Assembly (NCBI GenBank): GCA_019420325.1
Contig: JAHZHK010000157.1
Coordinates: 1 to 5,630, forward strand
DNA from: Coriobacteriaceae bacterium
Lineage (GTDB): Bacteria > Actinomycetota > Coriobacteriia > Coriobacteriales > UMGS124
Direction of reading: 5' to 3'
Length of the DNA: 5,630 nucleotides
Of this stretch, positions 1-5,628 are shown piece after piece. Made by a program: the position numbers and the translations under genes. Every line of letters begins with the position of its first letter. Within the stretch, counting starts at the first letter, position 1. Below the pieces are notes generated by a model. That model was not told the origin of the DNA. It saw nothing but the letters and a program-made list of their open reading frames with translations, and did no database searches.

Positions 1-1
1 C

Positions 2-409
2 AACCGCCTGTTCGTGGTCCCGCTCAAGCTCATCGCGCCACCCTACGAGAGCTACTACGCCAGCGCCCGCGCCGACGGCGAGGGCGGCAGGCTCAGGACG
101 CAGGACGAGTTCGACGTGCGTGCGGCATACAAGTCAGCCGGCTATGACATGCCCGCCGAGTTCGTGGACTTGCCCGATCACATCGCCATCGAGCTGAACT
201 TCCTGGCCATTCTCGCGCGTGACGAGGTGGACGCCTGGGAGGAAGGGGAGACCTCGCGCGCTGTTGCCCTGCAGGACGGCGCCGACGACTTCGCCGCCGA
301 GCACCTCTGCCGCTGGCTCGGCCAGCTGTGCGACCGCGTGGACGAGGGCGCGTCGCTGCCCGTCTACCCGGCCCTTCTGCGCATCGCCCGCACCGTGTTG
401 GGCGTGTAG
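2..409 (+). CDS. TorD/DmsD-family molybdoenzyme chaperone, C-terminal part (5' end outside window)
   Basis: This is the C-terminal portion of a TorD/DmsD/NarJ-type cytoplasmic chaperone. Known members bind the signal peptide or cofactor-free form of a DMSO-reductase-family molybdoenzyme and hold it until the molybdopterin cofactor is inserted. The frame is open from base 2 and ends at TAG 407-409. The GTG at base 14 is internal to the protein, not a likely start, because coding sequence (NRLF) continues upstream of it. Family hallmarks are visible: an APPYESYY segment near the start, a VRAAYKSAGYDMP stretch, then the diagnostic DHIAIELNFLAIL helix at about bases 176-214, followed by a helical acidic C-terminus ending in LLRIARTVLGV. 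The partner oxidoreductase is presumably encoded upstream, outside the window. Which molybdoenzyme it serves cannot be told, so no gene symbol is given. Confidence 0.82.
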   Translation, partial: NRLFVVPLKLIAPPYESYYASARADGEGGRLRTQDEFDVRAAYKSAGYDMPAEFVDLPDHIAIELNFLAILARDEVDAWEEGETSRAVALQDGADDFAAEHLCRWLGQLCDRVDEGASLPVYPALLRIARTVLGV

Positions 410-554
410 GGGAGAGGCTGCAAGCCACTTGGGTGATGGCTGCCGCAGAAACGCGGGGTATTTGCGTTGTCGTGTGGACAGCCGTTATCGGGTGTCCCGC
501 TTCCAAGAGACCCTGTCGTTGCGCCGCGGTGTCGTTCATAAGAGAGCGCGCTCC
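410..554 (+). other. 3' untranslated stretch downstream of the TorD-like gene, with a hairpin
   Basis: I see no convincing gene here. Overlapping open frames exist but have no ribosome binding site or recognisable protein pattern. The only structure I can point to is an inverted repeat at 476-497: GGACA, a single mismatch, CCG, a TTAT loop, CGG, a single mismatch, then TGTCC. It has no T-tract and is not a terminator. The stretch runs into the terminator at 555-577, so it is probably transcribed as a long 3' tail of the chaperone mRNA. It could also host a small RNA, but no promoter for one was identified. Confidence 0.35.
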
Positions 555-577
555 AAGGGCCCTTCGGGGCCCTTTTT
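555..577 (+). terminator. Rho-independent terminator with UUCG tetraloop
   Basis: AAGGGCCC at 555-562 pairs perfectly with GGGCCCTT at 567-574 around a TTCG loop, giving the very stable C(UUCG)G tetraloop, and the stem runs into five Ts at 573-577. A weaker outer pairing, GCGCTCC (548-554) with GGAGCGC (587-593), brackets it. It would end transcription of the TorD-like gene and insulate the downstream promoter. Confidence 0.9.
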
Positions 578-660
578 CGTGCGCGGGGAGCGCCTGGCTC
601 CGGGTGGGCGCCCCAGTTTCGTGGTGGTGCGGCGCAGATTGAATTACTTTGAACTTAATA

Positions 661-689
661 TTGAACTTTTGAAACAGAGCGTTCATACT
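661..689 (+). promoter_or_regulatory. Candidate sigma-70-type promoter for the XRE-AlaA gene
   Basis: TTGAAC at 661-666 resembles a -35 box (TTGACA) and is followed after 17 bases by CATACT at 684-689, a 4-of-6 match to TATAAT. Transcription would start near base 696. The -35 box lies inside the first 14-bp repeat, so a protein bound there would block RNA polymerase. The remaining three repeats would lie downstream of the start site. TAATAT at 656-661 is an alternative -10 box but has no good -35 partner. Confidence 0.4.
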
Positions 690-766
690 GCCCTCAGTGA
701 AATTGAACTTTTACGCGAGGGCAACCAAGGCGCTCTCGCCGAAATTGAACTTTTCGAGTCCGATTG

Positions 767-773
767 AAGGAGG
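767..773 (+). promoter_or_regulatory. Strong ribosome binding site of the XRE-AlaA gene
   Basis: AAGGAGG lies six bases before the ATG at 780 and matches the 16S rRNA tail consensus. It fixes the start of the long fusion protein, and thereby shows that the fourth repeat copy is inside the coding region. Confidence 0.85.
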
Positions 774-779
774 CGAGAG

Positions 780-2417
780 ATGGAAATTGAACTTTTTGGC
801 GATGGCACCACGTTTGCCGAGCGCTTGAAGGAAGCCATGCAGGCCAGTGGCATGAAGCAAGTCGACCTGGTAAACGCCGCCTCCGCACATGGTGTGAAGC
901 TGGGAAAGAGCTACGTGAGCCAGTATGTCACCGGCAAGACGATTCCTCGCGCCGACATTTTGAACTTTCTGGCCGAGACACTCTCCGTCGACGTTGGCTG
1001 GTTGCGCGATGGCTCCTCCGCGTCTCAGACTGCAAACCCGCCTGCTGAGTTGACCGACGAGTTGGCAACGGATTCTGCCACTGCCGATTGTGCCGAGCGC
1101 GACGTCCTCGAGTCTGCCTCTCCCGCTCCCGACCTCTCGGATCTATCCGAGCCCCGCACCACCACCCCATCTCATGCCCGTCCCGCCAAGGAAGGAACCC
1201 CCATGCGCCAGTTCAAGAAGTCTTCCAAGCTCGATCACGTGCTCTACGACGTCCGCGGCCCCGTGGTCGACGAGGCCAACCGCATGGAGCAGGCGGGCAC
1301 GCACGTGCTCAAGCTCAACATCGGCAACCCCGCCCCCTTCGGTTTCCGCACGCCCGACGAGGTTGTGCAGGACATGTCGCGCCAACTTGTCGACTGCGAG
1401 GGCTACTCCAACTCGCACGGCCTGTTCTCCGCTCGCAAGGCCATCATGCAGTACGCCCAGCTCAAGCACCTGCCCAACCTGGACATGGACACCATCTACA
1501 CCGGCAACGGCGTCTCCGAGCTCATTCAGCTCAGCATGATGGCCCTGCTTGAGAACGGCGACGAGATCCTCATCCCCAGTCCCGACTACCCCCTGTGGAC
1601 GGCGTGCGCCACGCTGGCCGGCGGCAAGGCCGTGCACTACGTGTGCGATGAACAGGCCGACTGGTACCCCGACATCGCCGACATGGAGTCGAAGGTGACC
1701 GACCGCACCAAGGCCATCGTCATCATCAACCCCAACAACCCCACCGGTGCCGTCTACCCCCGCGAGGTGCTCGAGGAGATCGTCGAGGTCGCCCGTCGCC
1801 ATCAGCTCATGATCTTCTCCGATGAGATCTACGACCGCCTGTGCATGGACGGCGTCGAGCACATCTCCATCGCCTCCCTGGCCCCCGACCTTCCCTGCGT
1901 CACGTTCTCGGGCCTGTCCAAGTCGCACATGATCGCCGGTTACCGCATCGGCTGGATGGTGCTGTCGGGCAACAAGTACGCCATGAAGGATTACATCGAG
2001 GGCCTCAACATGCTCTCCAACATGCGCCTGTGCTCCAACGTGCCCGCGCAGTCCATTGTGCAGACGGCCCTCGGCGGGCATCAGAGCGTGAATGACTACA
2101 TCGTTCCGGGCGGTCGCGTCTACGAGCAGCGCAACTACATTTGGAAGGCGCTCAACGAGATCCCCGGCGTCTCGGCCGTAAAGCCCAAGGCTGCGTTCTA
2201 CATTTTCCCCAAGCTCGACCGCGAGCGCTTCAACATCACCAACGACGAGCAGTTCGCCCTCGACCTGCTGCACGACAAGAAGCTGCTCATCACCTGCGGC
2301 ACCGGCTTCAACTGGGGCGAGCCCGATCACTTCCGCATCGTCTACCTGCCCCGCCTGGAGGTCCTCGGGGAGGCAATTGAGAAGCTCTCTGACTTCCTCT
2401 CGTACTACAGGCAGTAA
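780..2417 (+). CDS. alaA: XRE-family DNA-binding domain fused to AlaA-like alanine aminotransferase
   Basis: A 545-residue fusion. Residues about 11-78 form a Cro/CI-type helix-turn-helix (FAERLKEAM, GMKQVDLV, GKSYVSQYVTGKTIPR, LAETLSVDVGWL) similar to repressors of phage and clostridial origin. Residues 79-141 are a low-complexity A/S/T/D/E/P linker. Residues 142-545 (404 aa) match E. coli AlaA along its whole length, starting at the KSSKL and YDVRGPV region. AlaA makes alanine from pyruvate with glutamate as amino donor. Active-site elements are intact: NPNNPTG at 317-323, SDEIYD with D348 and Y351, SGLSK with PLP lysine K381, YRIGW with R389, and the substrate-carboxylate arginine R519 in HFRIVYLPR. 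The protein should therefore be a working enzyme that can also bind DNA. The full-length start is supported by AAGGAGG upstream. The symbol applies to the enzyme domain. Autoregulation through the upstream repeats is inferred. Confidence 0.93.
   Translation: MEIELFGDGTTFAERLKEAMQASGMKQVDLVNAASAHGVKLGKSYVSQYVTGKTIPRADILNFLAETLSVDVGWLRDGSSASQTANPPAELTDELATDSATADCAERDVLESASPAPDLSDLSEPRTTTPSHARPAKEGTPMRQFKKSSKLDHVLYDVRGPVVDEANRMEQAGTHVLKLNIGNPAPFGFRTPDEVVQDMSRQLVDCEGYSNSHGLFSARKAIMQYAQLKHLPNLDMDTIYTGNGVSELIQLSMMALLENGDEILIPSPDYPLWTACATLAGGKAVHYVCDEQADWYPDIADMESKVTDRTKAIVIINPNNPTGAVYPREVLEEIVEVARRHQLMIFSDEIYDRLCMDGVEHISIASLAPDLPCVTFSGLSKSHMIAGYRIGWMVLSGNKYAMKDYIEGLNMLSNMRLCSNVPAQSIVQTALGGHQSVNDYIVPGGRVYEQRNYIWKALNEIPGVSAVKPKAAFYIFPKLDRERFNITNDEQFALDLLHDKKLLITCGTGFNWGEPDHFRIVYLPRLEVLGEAIEKLSDFLSYYRQ
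1188..1205 (+). promoter_or_regulatory. Internal ribosome binding site and ATG at the domain boundary
   Basis: AAGGAAGG at 1188-1195 stands seven bases before the in-frame ATG at 1203-1205. That ATG is residue 142 of the fusion and falls exactly where stand-alone AlaA proteins begin. The geometry is that of a normal start site, so a 404-residue enzyme without the DNA-binding domain could be made from the same mRNA. It may be the original start from before the fusion arose. Use of the site in the cell is not shown. Confidence 0.55.
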
Positions 2418-2431
2418 GCGGATTCGGCGGT

Positions 2432-2455
2432 CGGGCAGGTTGGTGTGCCTGCCTG
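2432..2455. terminator. Hairpin between convergent genes, possible weak bidirectional terminator
   Basis: GGCAGG at 2434-2439 pairs with CCTGCC at 2448-2453 around an eight-base loop, extended by one G-T pair and one C-G pair. It sits in the 42-base gap between the stop of XRE-AlaA (2417) and the stop of the convergent LytTR regulator (2460). There is no T-tract on either side, so it is not a classical intrinsic terminator. Confidence 0.4.
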
Positions 2456-2459
2456 GCCG

Positions 2460-3203
2460 CTATGCGCCGCGCACCCGGTTGAGGAAGAGCTCCTTCACCT
2501 CGGCGGAGCGGCTCCGGCTTACGGGAATCTGCGTGCCGTCTGCAAGGACCAGGCCCTGGGCGTTCAGCTCCGCAATCGCGTCGATGTTTACCAGGTATCT
2601 TTGATGGGCGCGCAGGAAGCCTTTGCCCAAAAGATCGCTGAGCTCGCCCAACTGCATGTATGTGCGGACGACCTCGCGCCTGGCGTCCTTGCCGCCGCGT
2701 ACGTTGTCGCTCAGGTTGATCATGACAACGCGGCCTTCGCTCTCGACGTACGCCACCTCGCGGGGATTGATTTTGCGCTCGCTTCTGCCGACGCGCACCC
2801 TGATGGACTCTCCCTCGAGTGTGCGAAGGTTGGAGAGCGCCCGGTCAAGGGCTTCGTTCAGGTCGTCCCTGTTGACGGGCTTGATGAGAAAGGACACGTG
2901 CTTGGTGCGATATGCCTTGGCATGCATGTTGCCGCAGCCGCTCACGTAGATGACCTGCGTCTCGCTGCCCGTCCCGAAAAGCGTGCGGACCGCCTCGATG
3001 CCATTGGGCTCGTCATCGGCAAGCTGTATGTCCATGAAGACAATGTCGCATGGCGTGTGGTCGCGTGTCATGGAGCGAATTAGGTCGTTGAGACGTGTGA
3101 AGCAGCAGACATGTAACTGGGAGCCATTTTTATGCTGGCGGACCATCTCGGCGACGATTTCTGCCGAAAGCCCATTGTCATCAAGAACTGCAACCTGATA
3201 CAT
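2460..3203 (-). CDS. LytTR-family response regulator (complete)
   Basis: A 247-residue LytR/AgrA-type regulator. The receiver domain (about 1-123) has the acidic pair D8 and D9, the phosphoacceptor D58 in DIVFMDIQL, S88 in the position of the switch Thr/Ser, and K108 in FLIKPV. The LytTR DNA-binding domain (about 133-243) has the typical YVESEGR, RTYMQLGEL, FLRAHQRYLVN and IPVSRSR blocks. Members bind paired direct repeats in promoters when phosphorylated. The ATG at 3203 is preferred because the receiver beta-1 strand (YQVAVLDD) starts there and GGGAAG lies a few bases before it. The frame stays open upstream to 3359, but that extension has no receiver character. The gene is 187 bases downstream of the kinase pair, far enough to have its own promoter. 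It closely resembles the regulator at the window's right edge. Confidence 0.92.
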   Translation of the reverse strand: MYQVAVLDDNGLSAEIVAEMVRQHKNGSQLHVCCFTRLNDLIRSMTRDHTPCDIVFMDIQLADDEPNGIEAVRTLFGTGSETQVIYVSGCGNMHAKAYRTKHVSFLIKPVNRDDLNEALDRALSNLRTLEGESIRVRVGRSERKINPREVAYVESEGRVVMINLSDNVRGGKDARREVVRTYMQLGELSDLLGKGFLRAHQRYLVNIDAIAELNAQGLVLADGTQIPVSRSRSAEVKELFLNRVRGA

Positions 3204-3390
3204 GCTTGTCTTCCCGTCATTCGCTCGTCTCGATGGGCAGCTTGGTGCTGCTATTTTAGGCGTTCTTGATGCCAATAAAAGGTCCAAAACGTTTGTCCAC
3301 GATGAGTTCCTAAACACAGGTGCCGCCCATGGAGCCGACCTCTGCGGTAGGCCTGACATGCTGTCGCTTCCGAGGTGCCTCCGCGTGGCG
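3204..3390 (-). promoter_or_regulatory. Intergenic region upstream of the complete LytTR regulator, with possible -10 box
   Basis: The 187 bases between the kinase half and the regulator include an AT-richer patch at about 3250-3300. Read on the minus strand, it has TAAAAT (plus-strand 3253-3258) about 43 bases before the regulator ATG, a plausible -10 box. No good -35 box stands at 16-18 bases from it. A palindromic AAACGTTT at 3287-3294 flanked by GTCC on both sides might be a binding site. I found no T-tailed hairpin that would separate the regulator from the upstream kinase genes, so read-through is also possible. Confidence 0.3.
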
Positions 3391-4356
3391 CTACACCTTC
3401 AGCGTGACCCTTGCGAGGTACACGCCGTTTTCGGCCACGCAGGTGAAGCTGCCGTCATGGCGGCGGGCGATGATGGCCACGATGGACTTGCCCCAGCCGT
3501 GCATGTCGTTGATGCCGTGGGGCTGCTTGTGGGCATGGCGAGGCCTCGGGCGGTGCTCCAGACAGGCGTTGCGCACGCGCACTGAGAGGTAGCCGGCAGC
3601 TATCAGGGCATCCACCTCGATGAATGGCTCTTGCGCGTTTTTGTCAGCGCATGCCTGTTCTTTTGCGAGTTCCTTCGACGCGTTCATCGCGTTGTCGATG
3701 AGGTTGGAAAAGACGGCGCACAATTCCGAGTCGGGAATGCTGGTCTGCGCCGGAACCACGACGTTCGTAGCGAACGGAACCTCAAGCTCCGCACACTGCG
3801 ACGCCTTCGAGGCAAGGAGCGCGTCCACGGCAGAGTTGTCGCACAGGCGCGCCTCACGTGGGGAAAGGGACTGCGTGGCTTGCGCTAACAGGTCTCGTGC
3901 TGCTTGGGGGTCGTTGTCGGCGAGGTGCATCTTGAGCTGCCTGAGCTGGTCGGACATCGCCTTTTGTATCGTCCGGGCACGAATGATCTCCTGGGTCAGC
4001 TCGTCGGCGCGCCTTTCCTGTGCGGCAAGCTGCTGCTCAAGCTGGTGCGACCGGGCGATGGCCATGTCTTTGCGCTCAGAGATAATGAGCACCTTGAACA
4101 GGTCGACGTCGTATATGATTCCGACCAGGCCGAAGAGCCCGACAAGCACGATGAACATGGTCGAAAGCGAGAAGATGCAGCTGCCGCCGATTGCGAACAG
4201 CAGGAGGGCAAGCTGGCTTGCGGGGTAGAGCATGTTGGCGAGGCGTCGCTTGATGGGCATGTCGCGCATGCTCAGCCATATCATGACCTGAGTGGCCACG
4301 AAGCCCAGGGCGATTACGCCTGCGAAGACGAGGGCGATGAGACGGGGCGCCACCAT
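3391..4356 (-). CDS. GHKL histidine-kinase half: three membrane helices, histidine-less dimerisation region and ATPase domain
   Basis: A 321-residue membrane protein. Three hydrophobic segments lie at about 5-28, 43-63 and 66-91, followed by a charged probable coiled coil (about 94-128), a two-helix dimerisation region (about 129-165) and a C-terminal GHKL ATPase domain. The ATPase shows its N box (SNLIDNAMNAS, with N218, D221, N222), VRNAC at 261-265 and a glycine box (HGWGKSIVAII, 286-296). The family's phosphoacceptor block (RHDxxNH) is missing: aligned to the neighbouring kinase half, RHDMRNH becomes KAMSDQL and the histidine position is A133. The protein should bind ATP but cannot phosphorylate itself on the usual histidine. 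Its start codon is two bases after the stop of the preceding gene (TAA, gc, ATG), so translation is probably coupled. The likely job is to supply the ATPase for its neighbour. Confidence 0.85.
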   Translation of the reverse strand: MVAPRLIALVFAGVIALGFVATQVMIWLSMRDMPIKRRLANMLYPASQLALLLFAIGGSCIFSLSTMFIVLVGLFGLVGIIYDVDLFKVLIISERKDMAIARSHQLEQQLAAQERRADELTQEIIRARTIQKAMSDQLRQLKMHLADNDPQAARDLLAQATQSLSPREARLCDNSAVDALLASKASQCAELEVPFATNVVVPAQTSIPDSELCAVFSNLIDNAMNASKELAKEQACADKNAQEPFIEVDALIAAGYLSVRVRNACLEHRPRPRHAHKQPHGINDMHGWGKSIVAIIARRHDGSFTCVAENGVYLARVTLKV

Positions 4357-4358
4357 GC

Positions 4359-5264
4359 TTACACCGCCTCGCCGAAGTCGGTTTTTTCAAGCTCGGCCAA
4401 GACGTTGTCGGCGTAGGCGTCTGCCTGGGCGAGCTCGCCGCGGTCAATGAGGGCTCCGAGGACCAGCAGGTGGTTGCGCATGTCATGGCGCAGGTGCGCG
4501 GTGGAGGCTATCTGCGCGTTGAGGCGCTCGAAGCCGTCGAGCTGTTCTTGCAGGCGCTGTTTGAGCTTCTTGGCGTACTTGTCCTCGTCCAGGGTGCGCC
4601 AGTACCCGTTTACCGAGCGAATGACAAGGACGTCGGTTGCGATGCAGAGCGTGATGAGGGCCAGCGCACAGGTCAAGATCAGGCTGCGGCTTTCGACGTC
4701 GGCGACTTGCATCATGATGAGGAGAAGCGTCCAAACGAGCAGCGCCTGCGATATGGGCAGGCCGCACAGCAGCATCTGTCCCCGCGTTGTGGCCAGGCGC
4801 TCGACTTGCTGCTTTTTGAACAGCGCCTTGAACAGCCGTCCCCCCATGAGGACGACGGCAACAAAGAAGAGGTGGATGACGGTCGACTGCAACAGGGGAG
4901 CCGACTGAATGGCTTCCAGGGAGTATTCGTTTCCGCCGGCCGCCCACAATGTGCCGCATGCCACCTCGCCCAGAAACATGAGAAGCACGGCCACGGCGGT
5001 GGCGACGAGTCGCCAGGCAAGGGGGATTATGCGCCGGTAGAACAGGGGAGGCAAAACGAGCATGCTTGCGGCGGAAATGACGGTGTGGACAATGAAGGAG
5101 GTCGTGCCACCGGCTGAGAACCTGACCAAGAGGGCCGCGCAGGAAAGCACCGCCTCCAGGGTCGCAAAAAGCCAACGCCTCCGCATGGGCAGAAGCGTTG
5201 CCTGGATGTAGATGATCGCAATTTGAGGGACGCCTGGGAGAAGCGCAGACAAAAGTTCGCTCAT
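4359..5264 (-). CDS. AgrC/LytS-like histidine-kinase half: seven-helix sensor and H-box, no ATPase domain
   Basis: A 301-residue membrane protein with about seven hydrophobic segments (roughly 8-25, 31-51, 56-76, 82-103, 124-145, 162-186, 193-217), as in AgrC-type sensors. A charged helix (222-250) and a complete phosphoacceptor block, HLRHDMRNHLLVLGALI, follow, with H260 as the expected phosphorylated residue. The dimerisation helix continues to about 293 and the protein ends at residue 301. The GHKL ATPase domain of some 130 residues that should follow is absent. The stop TAA (4359-4361) is followed at once by the gene that contains such a domain, but begins it with new membrane helices, so a simple frameshift does not explain the split. 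It starts 22 bases after the stop of the upstream LytTR regulator, with only a weak ribosome site (GGGCGG). It is presumably the second gene of one operon. Confidence 0.88.
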   Translation of the reverse strand: MSELLSALLPGVPQIAIIYIQATLLPMRRRWLFATLEAVLSCAALLVRFSAGGTTSFIVHTVISAASMLVLPPLFYRRIIPLAWRLVATAVAVLLMFLGEVACGTLWAAGGNEYSLEAIQSAPLLQSTVIHLFFVAVVLMGGRLFKALFKKQQVERLATTRGQMLLCGLPISQALLVWTLLLIMMQVADVESRSLILTCALALITLCIATDVLVIRSVNGYWRTLDEDKYAKKLKQRLQEQLDGFERLNAQIASTAHLRHDMRNHLLVLGALIDRGELAQADAYADNVLAELEKTDFGEAV

Positions 5265-5286
5265 GAATGAGGTTCCGCCCGTCTCG

Positions 5287-5628
5287 CTACAGCCCGCGGA
5301 TTCGGCTGAAGAAGAGCTCGCGCACCTCGACCGAGCGCCTGCGGCTCACCGGAATGCGCGCGCCGTCTGTCAGGGTGAGGTCGTGGGCGCCAAGCTCCAC
5401 TACGTCGTCGAGGTTCACCAGGTAGCTCTGGTGCACGCGAGCGAAACCCTCGCCCAAAAGCTCGCCAAACTCGCCGAGTTGCATGTAGGTGCGGATGACC
5501 TCGGCTTTGGTTGTGATGCCCTCGTGCACGGCTTGCTTTAGGTGGATCTCGACGACGCGGCCTTTGCTTTCGATATAAGAAACCTCATAGGGGAAGATTT
5601 TGAAGTCGTTTCGGCCCACGTGCACCCT
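5287..5628 (-). CDS. LytTR-family response regulator, C-terminal DNA-binding domain (5' end outside window)
   Basis: The visible 113 residues form a complete or nearly complete LytTR DNA-binding domain: RVHVGRNDF, IFPYEVSYIESKGR, VIRTYMQLGEF, FARVHQSYLVNLDDV and RIPVSRRRSVEVRELF, ending at TAG (plus-strand 5287-5289). The reading frame is open to the window edge, so a receiver domain is expected beyond it. The GTG at 5623-5625 corresponds to an internal valine in the complete paralogue at 2460-3203, not a start. Most residues of the last 70 match that paralogue, which suggests duplication within the locus. The kinase half follows after 22 bases, so this regulator is probably the first visible gene of the kinase operon. 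Confidence 0.88.
   Translation of the reverse strand, partial: RVHVGRNDFKIFPYEVSYIESKGRVVEIHLKQAVHEGITTKAEVIRTYMQLGEFGELLGEGFARVHQSYLVNLDDVVELGAHDLTLTDGARIPVSRRRSVEVRELFFSRIRGL

Larger units (their letters stand above)
657..796 (+). repeat. Four direct repeats of a 14-bp element at exact 42-bp intervals (candidate operator array)
   Basis: The element GAAATTGAACTTTT occurs identically at 699-712, 741-754 and 783-796. A copy differing in its first bases (AATATTGAACTTTT) lies at 657-670. Start-to-start distances are 42, 42 and 42 bases. The 28 bases between copies are essentially unrelated, so the spacing rather than the spacer is conserved. Two shorter TTGAA cores precede the array at 639 and 649, 22 and 12 bases before the first full core at 661. 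At about 10.5 bp per turn all six cores fall on nearly the same DNA face. The last copy overlaps codons 2-6 of the XRE-AlaA gene. The arrangement fits cooperative binding by a multimeric regulator, most simply the XRE-headed protein encoded immediately downstream. That assignment is inferred. Confidence 0.85.

Noticed and set aside
410..560. A tRNA or other known structured RNA in the gap after the chaperone gene
   Set aside because: No cloverleaf, T-loop motif or anticodon arm could be assembled. Only one small hairpin is seen.
93..767. Overlapping open frames on both strands across the chaperone end and the gap (93-686 minus, 219-767 plus, 328-642 plus)
   Set aside because: They are rich in R, A, G and P, have no ribosome site or recognisable domain, and cross the chaperone gene and the terminator. 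Only the repeat-encoded tail of the plus-strand frame is worth a look, and it is listed as a finding.
657..796. A CRISPR array
   Set aside because: The repeats are only 14 bases, too short, the spacers are not independent inserts of protospacer type, and the last copy lies inside a gene. No cas genes are present.
1143..2330. A 395-codon open frame on the minus strand opposite the aminotransferase domain
   Set aside because: Its translation is a valine-, glycine- and aspartate-rich string with no family pattern, as expected opposite GC-rich codons, and the plus strand encodes an unmistakable AlaA.
3240..3320. A pair of LytTR-type direct repeats upstream of the regulator gene
   Set aside because: One near match (AACGTTTGTC at 3288-3297) is visible, but no second half-site stands about one or two helical turns away.
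3204..3359. Upstream extension of the complete LytTR regulator to a start at 3359
   Set aside because: The extra 52 residues have no receiver-like features, and the receiver fold begins right at the ATG at 3203, which has a usable ribosome site.
4350..4370. A frameshift or nonsense mutation that broke one kinase into two genes
   Set aside because: The second gene does not continue where the first stops. It begins with its own membrane helices and repeats the dimerisation region, so restoring the frame would not give a normal kinase.
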